A stretch of DNA of 64,000 bases from Martelella sp. AD-3 (GTDB lineage: Bacteria; Pseudomonadota; Alphaproteobacteria; Rhizobiales; Rhizobiaceae). The translations under genes and the position numbers were made by a program. The stretch spans positions 1,674,001-1,738,000 of the forward strand of contig NZ_CP014275.1 in assembly GCF_001578105.1 (NCBI RefSeq), in the 5' to 3' direction. Of the stretch, positions 27,209 to 36,200 are shown one piece after another. The notes below the pieces were generated by a model. That model was not told where the DNA came from. It saw only the letters and a program-made list of their open reading frames with translations, and made no database searches. Numbering within the stretch: the stretch's first letter is position 1; the number at the start of each line of letters is the position of its first letter.

Positions 27209-28335
27209 TGATGCAGGATTTCAAACCCGTCTGGGCCGTCGGTCTGATGACCGGAACCGTGCTTGACGGCAATATCGATGTCGCGCTTCTGAAAACCGAC
27301 GGCGTCACCGTGGAGGCCTTCGGCGCCTACACGCTCGCCCCCTATCCGCAGGCGACGCGCGACCTGCTGGAGGAAACGCTGGCGGCAGCCCGCGCCTGGA
27401 ATTTCGAAGGAGCGGAGCCGACGATCTTCACCGAGGCCGAAAAGGTGCTGACGCGGGCGCAATCCGACGCGGTGAAAGCGTTGGTCGAGGCCGAGGGCCT
27501 GTCGATGGCCGATATCGGCATTGTCGGCTTTCACGGCCAGTCCGTGCTGCATCGCGCGCCGACGAAGGATCGCCTGGGCGATACCCGCCAGCTGGGCGAC
27601 GGGGCGCTGATGAGCCGCATCCTCGGCTGCAAGGTGGCCTATGATTTCCGCACCGCGGATGTGCGCGCCGGCGGGCAGGGCGCGCCGCTTTCGGCCGGCT
27701 ATCACCAGGCGTTGCTGAAAAGCCTCGATACCTCCGGCAAAACGGCGGTGCTCAATCTTGGCGGCGTTGCCAATGTCACCTGGTGGGACGGCGGCGATCG
27801 GCTGATTGCCTTCGATACCGGCCCGGCGAATGCGCCGCTCAACGACTTCATGAAGGAAAACGGCCTTGGCGAGATGGATCGCGACGGGGCGCTGGCGCTT
27901 TCCGGCACGGTGGACGAGGCGCGGCTGTCGAGACTGCTCGAACATCCTTATCTGGCGGCGCCCTATCCGAAATCGCTTGACCGGTTTGATTTCTCCTCTG
28001 CCATGGCCGAGGGACTGGACACCGCAACGGGTGCCGCGACGCTGACGGCCTTTACGGCCGCTGCCGTCGGCAAGGCGCTCGATCTCCTGCCGGTGCGCCC
28101 GGAACGTCTCGTCGTCTGCGGCGGCGGCAGGCGCAACCCGGCGATCATGGCGATGCTTCAGACCCGCGCAGGCGTCGAGGCGGTGCCGGCTGAATCCGTC
28201 GGCTGGCGCGGCGACGCGATCGAGGCCGAATGCTTCGCCTTTCTTGGCGTGAGGGCCGTGCGCGGCCTTCCCTTCAGCTTTCCGACGACGACAGGCGTGC
28301 CCGAGCCGATGAGCGGAGGGCGGGTTACTGGTTGA
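27208..28335 (+). CDS. anmK: Anhydro-N-acetylmuramic acid kinase
   Basis: 375 residues. Converts 1,6-anhydroMurNAc plus ATP to MurNAc-6-phosphate, the MurQ substrate. Family blocks: [16 protein letters not shown] (phosphate loop; many other AnmK have SGTSLDG), [33 protein letters not shown] (often GPGN) and [10 protein letters not shown]. These variants look like the rhizobial subgroup. Three ATGs in a row (27205, 27208, 27211) cover the end of the previous gene. The one at 27208 has GGAG at the best spacing and overlaps the stop (TGATG). Last gene of the operon. Confidence 0.95.
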   Translation: MMQDFKPVWAVGLMTGTVLDGNIDVALLKTDGVTVEAFGAYTLAPYPQATRDLLEETLAAARAWNFEGAEPTIFTEAEKVLTRAQSDAVKALVEAEGLSMADIGIVGFHGQSVLHRAPTKDRLGDTRQLGDGALMSRILGCKVAYDFRTADVRAGGQGAPLSAGYHQALLKSLDTSGKTAVLNLGGVANVTWWDGGDRLIAFDTGPANAPLNDFMKENGLGEMDRDGALALSGTVDEARLSRLLEHPYLAAPYPKSLDRFDFSSAMAEGLDTATGAATLTAFTAAAVGKALDLLPVRPERLVVCGGGRRNPAIMAMLQTRAGVEAVPAESVGWRGDAIEAECFAFLGVRAVRGLPFSFPTTTGVPEPMSGGRVTG

Positions 28336-28353
28336 CCGGAGGCCGAAAAAGAG

Positions 28354-28394
28354 ACCTGAAATCAAACATTTGATCTGAAGAGTTCAGGTTTTTT
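28354..28394 (+). terminator. Terminator of the murQ-anmK operon
   Basis: ACCTGAA pairs with TTCAGGT, with an inner ATCAAA/TTTGAT pairing, followed by TTTTTT. Confidence 0.75.
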
Positions 28395-28406
28395 CTGCCC
28401 TGTCCG

Positions 28407-28820
28407 CTACAGTTTTTTCTGCAGGAACACCCGGTCGCGGCCGGCAACAAAATTCTGCATTCGGCCGAATTCGACATAGCCGGCGCGCTGATAGGCCTTG
28501 AGCGCCACCGGATTGAAGGTGTCGATGAAGGCGTCGTGGCAACCGCGTGCGCGCGCCGCGTCCTCGGCCGCCGAAAGCATTTTTCCGGCCACGCCTTGCC
28601 CGCGCGCGTCCTCGCCCACCCACAGCCGCTGCACGTAGAGCCAGCCCCATGCGGTGAACGCGTTGATGCCGGCGATCACAAGGCCGTCGCCGTCCCGTAC
28701 GAAGACGGACAGCGGCGTGCGCTCCGCCGGCCCGACGTCGTCATCGTTGAAGCGCGAGAGGTTCTCGTCGACCCGGGCGATATCGTCCGCATCGGGATCG
28801 GCTGTGACTGTGATCTGCAT
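28407..28820 (-). CDS. GNAT-family N-acetyltransferase
   Basis: 137 residues, one GNAT domain. The acetyl-CoA pyrophosphate loop is VGEDARGQGVAGKML (the Q/RxxGxG/A motif), preceded by the strand LYVQRLW and followed by a helix and GCHDAFIDTFN. The C-terminal FYEKxGF-like piece is AYQRAGYVEFG. The substrate is unknown; single-domain members acetylate small amines, antibiotics or protein N-termini. It faces the anmK terminator and is followed on the same strand side by the tRNA-Asn gene further upstream. Confidence 0.85.
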   Translation of the reverse strand: MQITVTADPDADDIARVDENLSRFNDDDVGPAERTPLSVFVRDGDGLVIAGINAFTAWGWLYVQRLWVGEDARGQGVAGKMLSAAEDAARARGCHDAFIDTFNPVALKAYQRAGYVEFGRMQNFVAGRDRVFLQKKL

Positions 28821-28934
28821 GGCGTGCCTTCATGATTCGCATGGTCTTCGGAATGAAGAATACGCCAATTCATTCAGGTGCATAGACAGCCTGTCAGGCG
28901 AAACGCTTTAAGTTTTCGGCAAATCAAGAAGAAG

Positions 28935-29009
28935 TGGCTCCCCGGGTCGGATTCGAACCGACGACCTATCGATTAACAGTCGAGTGCTCTACCGCTGAGC
29001 TACCAGGGA
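28935..29009 (-). tRNA. tRNA-Asn (GTT)
   Basis: On the minus strand a full cloverleaf can be drawn: acceptor TCCCTGG/CCGGGGA, D-arm TAGCTCAGC-GGTAGAGCA, anticodon stem-loop CTCGACTGTTAATCGA with GTT, and T-loop GGTTCGAATCC. The 3' CCA is encoded. 75 bases, no intron. Confidence 0.97.
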
Positions 29010-29202
29010 ATATGCGCGCCACTCGGGCGCTGCGGTGTGAGCGGGTTAATACAAATGCACGGGCGGTTTGCCAAGCCCTTTTTGCAAAAAAATAACATTG
29101 TCTTCCGCTTTCGCGCACAAGCCCGGAAGGAGGCCCTTTCCGCTCCGGCCGGCCGGCCGGCTCCCGCGGCCGGAGCGGCGATCGGGAGGGGCCCGCGCGG
29201 CC

Positions 29203-29874
29203 TCAGCCGCGCCGCTGCACCCCGTCGCCCGTTTCGGGGCCGTCGCCGCGCTCGGAACTGTGCATGTCGCGCATTTCGCTCTCGATCCGCCGTCTGGCGC
29301 TGCGGGAGCGGATCTGCGTGGCCGAATAGGCGCGGGGCGACAGCAGCAGGTCACCCTCCGTGCGGATGATGTCGAAGCTGCGTTCGGCGGCCACCGGCTG
29401 GTCCTCGGAGGTATAGGTCGCAACGACGGTCAGCTTGACGTCGGCGATGTTTTCGAAATCATCGAAACCCTTCGGCGACATCTTGCCGATCAGCGTCCTG
29501 AACGAGCCGAGATCGAGATGCTCGCCGGAATCGAGCGGGCCCTGAAACCAGCGCTTGCGCGGATCAGGCGTGCCGTCCTCATCGAAATTGAGGTTGCTCA
29601 GGGAATAGCGGAGATTCCTGTCGCCGTCCTCATCCTTCAGGGTGAAATCGAGCAGCACGGCGTCGATATAGATCGGCTTGGCGCTCATATTGGCGACCAG
29701 GCAGTGTCCCTCCAGTGTCGGACCGGCGCCGCGATTGATCAGGATCTTCGCGCGCCGGCCCTCGCGAAAACCGCTGAAGATCAGCTGCAGATAGATTGCC
29801 CAGATGACGAGCGTGCAGAAGCTCGCAATCGCGCTCAGCGCGCCCGAATTCGCGTTGATCCAGCCCCAGACCAT
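29203..29874 (-). CDS. Membrane-anchored protein of unknown function
   Basis: 223 residues from the ATG at 29874 (GGGAG at good spacing); a GTG at 29880 is also open. One N-terminal membrane helix (SAIASFCTLVIWAIYLQLIFSGF), then a soluble domain that starts with a basic RRAKILINRG and a strand-rich middle (CLVANMSAKPIYIDAVLLDF). The C-terminus is charged, basic then acidic (RSRSARRRIESEMRDMHSSERGDGPETG). The strand pattern resembles small Ig-like domains in related proteins of unknown role. It starts 46 bases after the MscS gene on the same strand, so the two are probably co-transcribed. Confidence 0.7.
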   Translation of the reverse strand: MVWGWINANSGALSAIASFCTLVIWAIYLQLIFSGFREGRRAKILINRGAGPTLEGHCLVANMSAKPIYIDAVLLDFTLKDEDGDRNLRYSLSNLNFDEDGTPDPRKRWFQGPLDSGEHLDLGSFRTLIGKMSPKGFDDFENIADVKLTVVATYTSEDQPVAAERSFDIIRTEGDLLLSPRAYSATQIRSRSARRRIESEMRDMHSSERGDGPETGDGVQRRG

Positions 29875-29920
29875 GTCCACTCCCGAAGCACCCGCCGGGC
29901 CCCCTGCGGCAGGTCAATGC

Positions 29921-31921
29921 TTATGTTTCATCGACGGGATAGGCCTTTTCCGCGGGGGCGCTCTTTGACCTCTCCTCGTCACTTTCGTTCTCAACGATGT
30001 CGACCGTCTTTCGTTCCGGCAATTGATCACGGGAAAGGTAGACGGTGGAGGAGGGGAAAGCGAAGCCTGCGCCGTTGTTCTCGACCGCTTCGCGGATCGC
30101 GATCAGGAGTTCTTCCTGAACCTCGAGGAAGGCGTTGATGTCGGTCGCCGAGATGTTGGCATAGATATCGAACAGAAAGGCGAAGTCGCCATATTCCACG
30201 AAGCGCACCCTGAGAGGGCTCTCCAGCACGCTGTCATGCGCCTCGAGCGCCGCACGGATGCCGTCGCGCACCTTCTGCAGGGTCGCGCTGTCGGTCTCGT
30301 ATCTGACCCCGACCTTGTGGCGGAACAGGAAGACGTCGCGCTGGCTGTAATTGGTGATCTTGTGCTTAACCAGCTCGGCATTGGCGACGATGATCAGCGT
30401 GCGGTCGAGCGCGCGGATGCGGGTCGAGCGGATGCCGATTTCCTCGACCGTTCCGGCGGTGTCGGAAAACTGGAAGAAGTCGCCGACGCGCACGATCCTG
30501 TCGGCATAAAGAATGAGGCCGCTGATGAAGTTCTCAAGCGTCGGCTGCGCGGCAAGGGCGATGGCCAGGCCGCCGACGCCGAGACCGGCGACGACGCCGT
30601 AGATCGGGATGCCGATCCGGGTGGCGCCGTAGCCGAGCACGACGATCGCCACCAGGAAGGAGGCGACCCGGAAGCCGGTGCGCACCAGACTGGCATCAAG
30701 GCTGGCGTTGTTGACGGTCGGATTGCGGATCGTCCACATGTAGAGCGTCTGCAGCACCTGGTAGGTGAGCCAGGCCGATGTCGTCCAGATGATGGCGCTG
30801 ACGACCGTTGTCACGATCTGAAGAAGGTCGCCGGTGATGTTGATCTGCTCCTCGCAGAGATAGTGAAACAGGTTCGCGGCGAGGATCACGAGAAGCGGCG
30901 GCGTGAGGCGGCGCGACTGGCGGGCGGCGGGATCGAGCGGAACCGGGCGGCGGTTGTTCCAGCGGCTGTAGAGGGCGATCGCCAGCATCAGCACGACCAC
31001 GGTGAGCGCGAGCGCGAGCCATTGCCAGTAGGCCTGGCCGCCAAACGTGTTCTGAAGCCAGCCCGGACCGTCCAATATGAACTGATACCATTGCGGCGCG
31101 ACGAGGTTTCCGGGTGTATAGATGTAGTACTGGTAGAGATCCTCGCCCCTGTCGGCGATGATCGGCAGCGACTGAAGCGCCTCGTAATCATCCGGAATCT
31201 CGTCCACTGTCGCCGCGGTGAACAGATACTGGCCGGAATAGGGCCCGTCCTGCATGCGCTCGATGGTGAGGCTTGTGCCGGGGATGATCCATTTGTCCGG
31301 AAGGGGGCCGCCGAGCGCGTCCGCCCGGGCATTGGAGCCTGCCGGCAAACCGGGAATATCCTCGAGCGGCGGCAGGTAGATTCGATCGAAGATCTCCTGA
31401 AGCTGAAGCACCGTCTCGATGCTGAAACGCTCGCGCGAGGCGGCGGGAACGTCGGAAAGGTCGAAGGTCTGTGCCGCCTTGCCGAGCAGGGACTGGACGA
31501 GAACCAGTTGATCCTTCTCTTCCTCCGTCATGAAGAAGTTGTCATTGGCGAAGAATTCGTCGCGCACGCCGAGCCAGAGCTTGTTGGCCGCCTGCATGAT
31601 GACCAGAAAGCTTTCGAGCGTGGCGCGCGGGCTGCGCGTGTCGGGCGGCGAGATCGGGTTGGTCACAAGCCGCTGATAACGCGATTGCAAGCCCTCATTG
31701 TCAGCAGCGTCGCTGATGATCTCCTGAACCAGTTCCGCAGCCGTCGCGTCCTGTTGCTCGTGGGGCGTCGCCGGCGCTTCCTGGGCATAGGCCCTGGTTG
31801 CGTAATCGGCCTGGAAGACGGCGAGGAAGGCAAAGAGCAGGGCAAGGGCGAGCATGGCGCATCGGCTGAACGGCACGTTCGAGCGTTGATGCCCGGTTCG
31901 GAAAGAATTATCTGAATGCAT
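29921..31921 (-). CDS. Large MscS-family mechanosensitive channel
   Basis: 666 residues from the ATG at 31921, six bases after GGAG; the frame extends further upstream but unconvincingly. A signal peptide (ALALLFAFLAVFQADYATRAYAQ) precedes a ~290-residue periplasmic helical region, then several membrane helices. The pore-lining MscS helix is GVVAGLGVGGLAIALAAQPTLENFISGL. The cytoplasmic beta domain (DFFQFSDTAGTVEEIGIRSTRIRALDRTLIIVAN) and a C-terminal vestibule follow. It likely releases solutes on osmotic down-shock, possibly with a regulatory role for the periplasmic part. The acidic tail is variable. Confidence 0.92.
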   Translation of the reverse strand: MHSDNSFRTGHQRSNVPFSRCAMLALALLFAFLAVFQADYATRAYAQEAPATPHEQQDATAAELVQEIISDAADNEGLQSRYQRLVTNPISPPDTRSPRATLESFLVIMQAANKLWLGVRDEFFANDNFFMTEEEKDQLVLVQSLLGKAAQTFDLSDVPAASRERFSIETVLQLQEIFDRIYLPPLEDIPGLPAGSNARADALGGPLPDKWIIPGTSLTIERMQDGPYSGQYLFTAATVDEIPDDYEALQSLPIIADRGEDLYQYYIYTPGNLVAPQWYQFILDGPGWLQNTFGGQAYWQWLALALTVVVLMLAIALYSRWNNRRPVPLDPAARQSRRLTPPLLVILAANLFHYLCEEQINITGDLLQIVTTVVSAIIWTTSAWLTYQVLQTLYMWTIRNPTVNNASLDASLVRTGFRVASFLVAIVVLGYGATRIGIPIYGVVAGLGVGGLAIALAAQPTLENFISGLILYADRIVRVGDFFQFSDTAGTVEEIGIRSTRIRALDRTLIIVANAELVKHKITNYSQRDVFLFRHKVGVRYETDSATLQKVRDGIRAALEAHDSVLESPLRVRFVEYGDFAFLFDIYANISATDINAFLEVQEELLIAIREAVENNGAGFAFPSSTVYLSRDQLPERKTVDIVENESDEERSKSAPAEKAYPVDET

Positions 31922-32061
31922 CGCTTTCTCCGCTGCCTCCTCTGCGCGATTGATCTCTGCCGGATCCTCATTCCGCCGATCCGCAGCCAACCCTACCCGA
32001 TTTTTTACGTGATTCGTGTCCAGCCAATGTGAATTTGTTGATTTTCCGGCCGCCGGTCTTC

Positions 32062-32499
32062 TCACGACAGGCCGAGGACCGCCGCTGTCAGCGCGAGATA
32101 GCGCCCGACCTTGGCAAGGGTGACAAGGGCGAGGAAGACGGGAAAGGGTTCGCGCAGGGCGCCGGCGACAACGGTCAGCGGATCGCCGATGATCGGGACC
32201 CAGCTCAGGAGAAGCGACCATTTGCCGTAGCGGCCGTACCAGGCTTCCGCCCTTTCAAGCGCCCGCGGGCCGACCGGAAACCAGCGCCGGTCGCGAAACC
32301 GCGCGATGCCGCGTCCCAGCAGCCAGTTGACGACAGAGCCGAGCACATTGCCGAGCGAGGCGGCGAGCACAAGCGCGAAAACCGGATAGGCTCCCGTCAG
32401 CAGCAGTCCGGAAAGCGCCGCCTCCGATTGCATCGGCAGGATGGTCGCGGCGACCAGCGCGCTGGCAAACAGGCCGCCATAGGCAAGCAGGGCGCTCAT
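32062..32499 (-). CDS. yqaA: YqaA-family membrane protein (VTT/DedA-like)
   Basis: 145 residues with four to five hydrophobic helices. The VTT-type pattern is visible: ILPMQSEAALSGLL at the re-entrant loop, ASLGNVLGSVVNWLLGRGIARF, and SLLLSWVPIIGDPLTVVAGALREPF in the second repeat half. DedA/VTT proteins move lipids across membranes; YqaA members are small and their role is not fixed. An overlapping 81-codon frame ends at its start (ATGA). Confidence 0.8.
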   Translation of the reverse strand: MSALLAYGGLFASALVAATILPMQSEAALSGLLLTGAYPVFALVLAASLGNVLGSVVNWLLGRGIARFRDRRWFPVGPRALERAEAWYGRYGKWSLLLSWVPIIGDPLTVVAGALREPFPVFLALVTLAKVGRYLALTAAVLGLS

Positions 32500-32741
32500 C
32501 CGGGGCCGCCGCTGGCGCTCCGGTCGCGCCGGTTTCGTCTGTCTTCAGCCGTCGGCATGCCTGTGGTTTCCTGCATCGGGTCACGGACGTAGTATTGCCG
32601 GAGATCGCAAGTCGCAAGCCTGAAGCCGGCCGGCAAGGCGCGGCGTCTGGACAATGCGGGCAGCGCCGCGTCGCGTGCGCCGAACGCACATGAAGAGTGA
32701 GGCGGCTGCCAGGAGCGATACAGGCGCAATTTAGCCGCCAT
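32496..32741 (-). CDS. Possible small ORF coupled to yqaA
   Basis: 81 codons whose TGA overlaps the yqaA start (ATGA), preceded by GGGGA at a wide spacing. No family is recognised. Third-position GC is moderate. It contains three Cys and a basic middle. The overlap could be chance, so this is a weak call. The rest of the stretch to the tRNA-Cys gene shows nothing else. Confidence 0.25.
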   Translation of the reverse strand: MAAKLRLYRSWQPPHSSCAFGARDAALPALSRRRALPAGFRLATCDLRQYYVRDPMQETTGMPTAEDRRNRRDRSASGGPG

Positions 32742-32816
32742 TTTTCGGAGATTCCCCTTGCGCCGAATTGCAAATCATTCTAAACGCCCGCCAACGCTTG
32801 CTTTTCAGCGGCGCGG

Positions 32817-32890
32817 GGCCTCGTGGCGGAGTGGTTACGCAGAGGACTGCAAATCCTTGCACGCCGGTTCGATTCCGGCCGAGGCCTCCA
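32817..32890 (+). tRNA. tRNA-Cys (GCA)
   Basis: 74 bases: acceptor GGCCTCG/CGAGGCC, D-arm GGCGGAGTGGTTACGC, anticodon loop GACTGCAAATC with GCA, T-loop GGTTCGATTCC, then discriminator T and an encoded CCA. Confidence 0.97.
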
Positions 32891-33238
32891 TTGCCGTTTT
32901 CGGCGCTTCTTTTCCGCAATCACCCGCATCGGCTCCCGGGCCGCGTTCCAACCGTCTCGACTGTTTCCGGTGGTCGCGCGCCGTGCGCGGCAAGACTGAT
33001 TCCATCACTCGCTTCACGGCGATCCGACGGTCATTCCCTATGACGATGCCCGACGAAAAACAGTGCAACTTTTAGGGGAATTCATCAATTTACGGCAGCC
33101 ATAAGGCGGCAAAACGCCAGAAAAGGTCCGGGCCCGGACATTTTGCGCCTGTCTAAGAGACGGGAAATCATCAAAAGTGATTCCCGGGCTTTCTCAGAAG
33201 ATTCCGCAAACCAGAAAATGCGCCCGGGGGGACGAACC
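32891..33238. other. Leader region of the autotransporter gene
   Basis: No gene is supported here. The stretch becomes AT-richer near 33,050-33,110, a likely promoter zone. GGTCCGGGCCCGGAC at about 33,126 is a short palindrome in the probable 5' untranslated region. Confidence 0.4.
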
Positions 33239-36200
33239 ATGACCAAAGCTGTCGGCGGCAAGCGCTCCGGGAACGGCAAGGCCGGCAAGCCGGTGCGGAC
33301 GGGCATGCGAAAACGCTGGATCGCCTCCTCGCTGCTGTTTCAGTCCACAGCGCTTGCCGGCGCGCTTTCCGGCGTTCCGGTGCCGTTTTATTCGCGCGGC
33401 TACAGCCGGGTCTATGCGCAGGCGGTCTGCAAACCGGGGTCCACAAGCGGCTACGTCAACAATTCCGGCGCGATCGGCACAACCACTTTCGCCTGCACCA
33501 TCTCCTCCTCCGGGACCGTGACCGCGCCGCAATATGCCTATGGCGGGGCGATGACCTGGTACCAGTCGAGCAATGTCTACTACAGCCAGTACGACATGCC
33601 GCCGGTCCACCCGCAGCAGGGCCTGAACATCACGATCACCAACACCGCGGCGATCGACGTTTCGGCGGAAGCGGATGTCGCCTCGATGATTTCCTTCAGT
33701 GCGCCGGGCGGAACGCATTTCTACACCCGGAGGCACTCCGATGCGATCAGCGTCGTCTCCGCGGGCAGCAACGCCTTCCGCAGCGAGGTCAAGGACGCCG
33801 ACAAATATTCCGGCGGGGCGGGCGGCTCCGTTGCCGTCTACAACAATGCGATCATTCAGAACGCGGCACGCCACGGGATCTATGCCGTCAGCGGCGGCGG
33901 CACGGCCTACGCCACCTATGGCGGCAATGCCGGCGCGGTCACTGTGGGCACCACCGCCGATATCTCGGCGAACGGTTTCGGCATCGTCGCCATCAGTCGC
34001 GGCGGCGCGACCTGGGCGCTGACCGGCGGTTCGGGCAATACCGCCACCGTAACGGTGTCGGGCGACGTCAATACGATCGCCTCGACCAAGGCGGGCGGCG
34101 GCATCCTCGCAGCCTCCTACGGCGGCAACAGCCCGAACAATATTTCCTGGAACCGCATGGAAGGCGGTACTGGCGGCCTTGCAGGCAAGGCAACCGTCAC
34201 GCTCGGCTCCGACGATGCCGCCTTTGCCGGCACGGTGTCGACGGTCGCCGCCGGCAAGATCGGGAACGACTGGACCTTCACCAAGCGCGAAAGCGGCGCC
34301 GCGGTTTCCGCCATCAGCTATGGCGGGCAGGGCCCGGTCAACACCAACGGCTCCGGCGGCGGCTATGACGGCGGCGATGGCGGCAAGGCCTCCGTGACGG
34401 TCTACGGCGCATCCGGCACCACGATCAAGACCTCCGGAGACGATTCGGCAGGCATCGTTGCGGCCAGCTATGGCGGCTCCAGCCTCGACTATTATGACGC
34501 CTCGAAAAAGGGCGGCGCGGCGGGCGCTGTCTATGCGAAGCTCTCCGGCGGCGGTTCGATTGCCACGGCGGGCGCGCATTCGAGCGGCATTCAGGCCACT
34601 TCGCTGGGCGGGCTGGGCCAGGTTGCCTCGACGGCGACGACGACGCAGAACGGCAAGGGCGGCACCGGCGGCAGCGTCTACGTCAAGAGCGACTTCGCGA
34701 TCACCACCAGGGGTGATCATTCCCACGGCATCGCGGCAATCTCGTCCGGGGCGGGCGGCGGCGTCTATGTCTGGGACGGCAATGGCGGGTTCCAGTGGGG
34801 CGACGCCAATATCGCGTCGAACACAAGCGGAGAAGTCACCGTCAAGAATTATGGGGCAATCGAGGTTTACGGCGTCGATTCCCACGGCATCGTGGCGATG
34901 TCGATCGGCGGCGGCGGCGGGCTTCTGACATCGAGCGGCGAGATCGCCACGCAGTCTTACAGCTATTATTCGGCGGTGACCAATTCCGCTTCGCAACAGG
35001 TCGGCGGCGCGTCAAGCGGCGCCTATGCGGCAGGCGTCACGGTGACCAACAAGGCGGCGGTCACCACCCATGGCGGATATGCGGCGGGCAAGACCGGCAC
35101 GCAGAGTTCAGGCGATGTTCCGCTGGGCGGCGGCATCGCCATTCTGGCCCAATCGATTGGCGGCGGCGGCGGCGACAACACCGGCTCGGGCGCGATCGGC
35201 GGCATTGGCGGAAGCGGCAAGTCCGGCGGCAACGGCTCTAACGGCGGCACGGTTCTGGTCAACAGCTACGGCGCGCTCACCACCTATGGCGCGGATGCGC
35301 ACGGCATCGTCGCCCAGTCGATCGGCGGCGGCGGCGGCACGGGCCGCAACAAGAGCGGGCTTTTCGTCGCTGTCGGCGGCAATGGCGGCAATGGCGGCGA
35401 CGGCAACGCAGTGACGGTGAACGCGGGCGCGAACATTACGGCGTCGGGCGATTATGCCGCCGGCATTCTCGCCCAGTCGATCGGTGGCGGCGGCGGTTCC
35501 GGCGGCAAGGCGACGGCCTGGGGCATCGGTTTTTCCGATGCGATCGGCGGCAATGGCGGCTACGGCGGCTCCGGCGGCCTGGTCAAGTTGAAGACGCTTG
35601 CGGGCACGACGGTCAAGACGGGCGGCGTTAACGGTCTCGGCATTCTCGCCCAGTCGATCGGCGGCGGCGGCGGTTCTGGCGGCGCTGCGAAATCCGTTTC
35701 GTTCGGCAAGACCTTCGACATCGCGATCGCGACCGGCGGCAATGGCGCGGGCGGCGGCAGCGGCGGGGAAGCGGAGATCAATCACTACGGCGCCGTTTCG
35801 ACATCCGGTTATGATGCGACCGGGATCCTGATCCAGTCGATCGGCGGCGGCGGCGGCTCCGGTGGCGCGTCCAGCGCCCACGCGCTCGCCTTCGGTCTGC
35901 CCTTTGACGAGAAGGGCGACAGTTTCGCCCTGGCGATGTCGGTCTCCCACGGCGGCAATGGCGGGGCGGGCGGCGACGGCGGATCCGCGACGGCGGTGCT
36001 GAAGGACAAGAGCGCCGTCACGACGACCGGGGACGGTTCGCTCGGCCTCCACGTGCAGTCGATCGGCGGCGGCGGCGGCCAGGGCGGCGATTCGACGGCG
36101 GCGGCGGGAACGGCGACGCTGCAGAGCGCCTTCGGCAAGCTGACCGGCGGAGAAGCGGAGCTTCAGAAGAAGCTTGAAGGGGATTCCGTCACAGCGACGC

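Noticed and set aside
30023..31915. 630-codon frame opposite the MscS gene
   Set aside because: Antisense shadow of a clear channel gene.
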